64,000 nt of DNA from the NCBI GenBank assembly GCA_944326035.1, contig CALVCS010000003.1, forward strand, positions 62,001 through 126,000. Reading direction: 5' to 3'. The first letter of the stretch is position 1. Each line of letters begins with the position of its first letter. Below the pieces are notes generated by a model. That model was not told the DNA's origin, did not search any database, and was given only the letters and a program-made list of their open reading frames with translations. Position numbers and translations under genes: made by a program. This document shows, one piece after another, positions 62,057-64,000 of this stretch. Source of the stretch: an uncultured Alistipes sp. GTDB lineage: Bacteria > Bacteroidota > Bacteroidia > Bacteroidales > Rikenellaceae.

Positions 62057-64000
62057 TTATGCCCATTTGACCAGCGCAAAATCCATGCGATGCGGCAATT
62101 TTGGATTCTTCGGGAAGAGCCGCAGCGCGGTATCGAAGGAGCCGGTGGTTGTCGGTGTCGCTTCGATGCGGTAGAAGGCCAGCGATTCTTCTTGCTTGAT
62201 CAGCGTCAGTTCCCGCTTCGACACAACCTGTACGTTGTGGTCGGTGATCTGGTTGGCGACGATCATCTCTACCCCCAGGTTCTTGGGATCTACCCCACCG
62301 GTGTCAACGACCGCTTCGACCGTGTATTTGTGTCCGATCAGGATGGCCTCTTTCCCCATATCGAACTGTTTGACGCTGACAATGCGGATCTTGTCCCAAG
62401 CCGCACTGATCCGACGTTTCCAGGCGGCAATCTCCCGCGCCATGGTATAATCGGCGGCGATCATTTGCAGATTGCGTTCATAGAGTTTGTCGTAGAAGCG
62501 TTCCTGGTAGTCGTGCAACATGCGGTTGGTAGTGAAGTTGGGCGCAATGTCGGCCAACGACGTCTTGATCATCGCAATCCATTTATGCGGCAGATGATCT
62601 TCCGGACGGTCGTAATAGGTCGGCACGATCTCTTCTTCGATGGTGTTGTAGATCAATTCGGCATCCATTTCGTTCTGGGCATTCTGATCTTCGAAGGTCC
62701 GTTCCATCGGCAGTTTCCAACCACCGCCTTTTTTGTACCCTTCGACCCACCAGCCATCCAGGACGCTGAAATGCAGTACCCCGTTCATGACGGCCTTTTC
62801 GCCGCTGGTCCCCGAGGCTTCCAACGGACGCGTCGGGGTGTTCAGCCAAACGTCCACACCCTGCACCATGCGACGGGCCAGCTCCATGTCGTAGTTTTGC
62901 AGGAAGATGATCTTGCCGGTGAATTGAGGCATGGCCGCTACTTCGACAATGCGTTTGATGAGGTCCTGACCCGGTTTGTCGTTCGGGTGTGCCTTCCCCG
63001 CAAAAATGAACTGTACAGGACGATCCGGGTCGTTTACGATCCGACTCAGACGGTCGAGGTTGGTGAAGAGCAGATGGGCCCGTTTATAGGTGGCGAAACG
63101 GCGGGCAAAGCCGATCGTCAGGACATCGGGTTTGAGTGACTCTTCGATGCGGATCATCTGGCGCGGCGAGTCGAACCGGAACTGTTTGGGGTCGGTGACC
63201 CGTTGCTTGATATGGTCGATTAGCTTGTTCTTGAGGACCATACGTTCGTTCCACAGTTCGCGGTCGTCGATCTCGCGGACCTTCTGCCAGGCCGAGATCT
63301 GATAGTCGGGTTCGGTGATCCCTTCCGGGAAATATTTTTGATAGAGCTTGCGCAGATTGGCGGCGCACCAAGTCGGATAGTGTACCCCGTTGGTGACGTA
63401 ACCGATGTGCAGTTCGTCTTTGAAATAGCCCGGCCACATGCCGCCGAGAATCTCTTTGCTCACTTCGCCGTGCAGCCAGCTGACCCCGTTCACCTCCTGC
63501 GAGAGGTTGCAGGCCAGGGCACTCATCGAAAACTTCTCTTCCGGATCGTTTGGCCGCGTTTTCCCCAGGTTGATGAACTGATCCCAGGTGATCCCCAGTC
63601 GGTCGGGGTAGTGCGACATGTATTGACGGATCATCGATTCCGGGAAGGCGTCGTGACCGGCCGGAACCGGGGTGTGGGTGGTGAACAGCGACGAGGAACG
63701 AACCACTTCCAACGCTTCGCTGAACGACAGTTTACGCCGTTTGATGAGGTTGTTGATCCGTTCGATTCCGATGAACGCAGCATGACCTTCGTTGCAGTGG
63801 TAGACATCGGGTTTGATCTCCAGAGTGTTGAGCAGCCGGATACCGCCGATGCCCAACAGAATCTCCTGTTTGAGTCGGTTTTCCCAGTCACCGCCATAGA
63901 GGTGATAGGTGATGCTGCGGTCTTCGTCCTGGTTGAGGTCGTGGTCGGTGTCCAGCAGGTAGAGTTCGGTGCGGCCCACATCGCATCGCCAGATACGGCC
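62057..64000 (-). CDS. glgP: Alpha-glucan phosphorylase, N terminus cut by window edge
   Basis: The frame stays open to the right edge, so the N-terminal part is missing; ~648 residues are visible. It releases glucose-1-phosphate from alpha-1,4-glucans. The visible part matches the GlgP family with short N terminus (GT35, the type found in Thermotoga and many Bacteroidota): YHCNEGHAAF, SSLFTTHTPVPAGHDAFP, LHGEVSKEILGGMWPGYF, GYVTNGVHYPTW, RRFATYKRAHLLF-type GFARRFATYKRA, and TPTRPLEASGTSGEKAVMNGVLHFSVLDGWWVEG with the PLP-phosphate region. It heads the glycogen cluster, separated from it by a strong terminator. Confidence 0.93.
   Translation of the reverse strand, partial: GRIWRCDVGRTELYLLDTDHDLNQDEDRSITYHLYGGDWENRLKQEILLGIGGIRLLNTLEIKPDVYHCNEGHAAFIGIERINNLIKRRKLSFSEALEVVRSSSLFTTHTPVPAGHDAFPESMIRQYMSHYPDRLGITWDQFINLGKTRPNDPEEKFSMSALACNLSQEVNGVSWLHGEVSKEILGGMWPGYFKDELHIGYVTNGVHYPTWCAANLRKLYQKYFPEGITEPDYQISAWQKVREIDDRELWNERMVLKNKLIDHIKQRVTDPKQFRFDSPRQMIRIEESLKPDVLTIGFARRFATYKRAHLLFTNLDRLSRIVNDPDRPVQFIFAGKAHPNDKPGQDLIKRIVEVAAMPQFTGKIIFLQNYDMELARRMVQGVDVWLNTPTRPLEASGTSGEKAVMNGVLHFSVLDGWWVEGYKKGGGWKLPMERTFEDQNAQNEMDAELIYNTIEEEIVPTYYDRPEDHLPHKWIAMIKTSLADIAPNFTTNRMLHDYQERFYDKLYERNLQMIAADYTMAREIAAWKRRISAAWDKIRIVSVKQFDMGKEAILIGHKYTVEAVVDTGGVDPKNLGVEMIVANQITDHNVQVVSKRELTLIKQEESLAFYRIEATPTTTGSFDTALRLFPKNPKLPHRMDFALVKWA

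Overview
The window comes from a Bacteroidota chromosome, most likely order Bacteroidales and close to Alistipes/Rikenellaceae. Several things point there. Promoters match the phylum-specific -33 TTTG / -7 TAnnTTTG pattern. Lipoproteins and Bacteroidota-only families abound (PCMD, GldH, DUF4924, WbqC, DUF3127, DUF3575, DUF3868, FimB/Mfa2). There is a GH57-centred glycogen cluster, and coding DNA is GC-rich for this phylum. The genus is an inference; no rRNA or tRNA gene was seen.

Left part (1-20.8 kb). The 3' end of a PCMD-domain surface protein is followed by a stand-alone trpB2. Between them lies what reads as a classical tryptophan attenuator: promoter, 16-residue leader peptide with three consecutive Trp codons, a 13-bp perfect hairpin, and a segment able to pair with either the leader or the hairpin loop. 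After a TIG-like lipoprotein comes a three-gene operon: exported TIM-barrel sugar isomerase, exported Gfo/Idh/MocA oxidoreductase and a DUF1080 (3-keto-disaccharide hydrolase) lipoprotein. This fits glycoside cleavage through 3-keto sugars. Next are three tandem PL8 polysaccharide lyase lipoproteins with intact catalytic residues, then a cupin lipoprotein, kduI, a KduD/IdnO-type dehydrogenase and a DUF4861 lipoprotein. Together they suggest eliminative breakdown of a uronic-acid polymer, probably a host glycosaminoglycan: lyases give unsaturated uronates, and KduI and KduD convert the product to 2-keto-3-deoxygluconate. No SusC/SusD, GH88 or sulfatase lies in the window.

Middle (20.8-38 kb). 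A minus-strand exopolysaccharide operon (WecA-like transferase, six-SLBB export protein, DUF3575 protein) is divergent from DUF4924, WbqC, a 56-residue winged-helix protein, an exonuclease/phosphatase lipoprotein, a cyclophilin and DUF3127. A minus-strand fimbrial locus follows: tyrosine recombinase, DUF3575, DUF3868/OmpA, FimB/Mfa2, a fimbrillin and a fimbrillin with two lectin-fold-like C-terminal domains. Spacers between 37.2 and 38.4 kb hold drifting tandem repeats.

Right part (38-64 kb). This is mostly housekeeping: gdhA, ricT-gldH-trmB, pgk, an unrecognised five-helix membrane protein, kbl-lrp-queD-polA, and a minus-strand run tlpA-like/lpxH/thyA/folA. It ends with a glycogen/alpha-glucan cluster (phosphorylase, debranching enzyme, glycosyltransferase, GH57); the phosphorylase runs off the right edge.

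A recurring oddity is that many intergenic spacers contain degenerate minisatellites with unit lengths of 10-15 bp, plus a few of 20-28 bp or longer.
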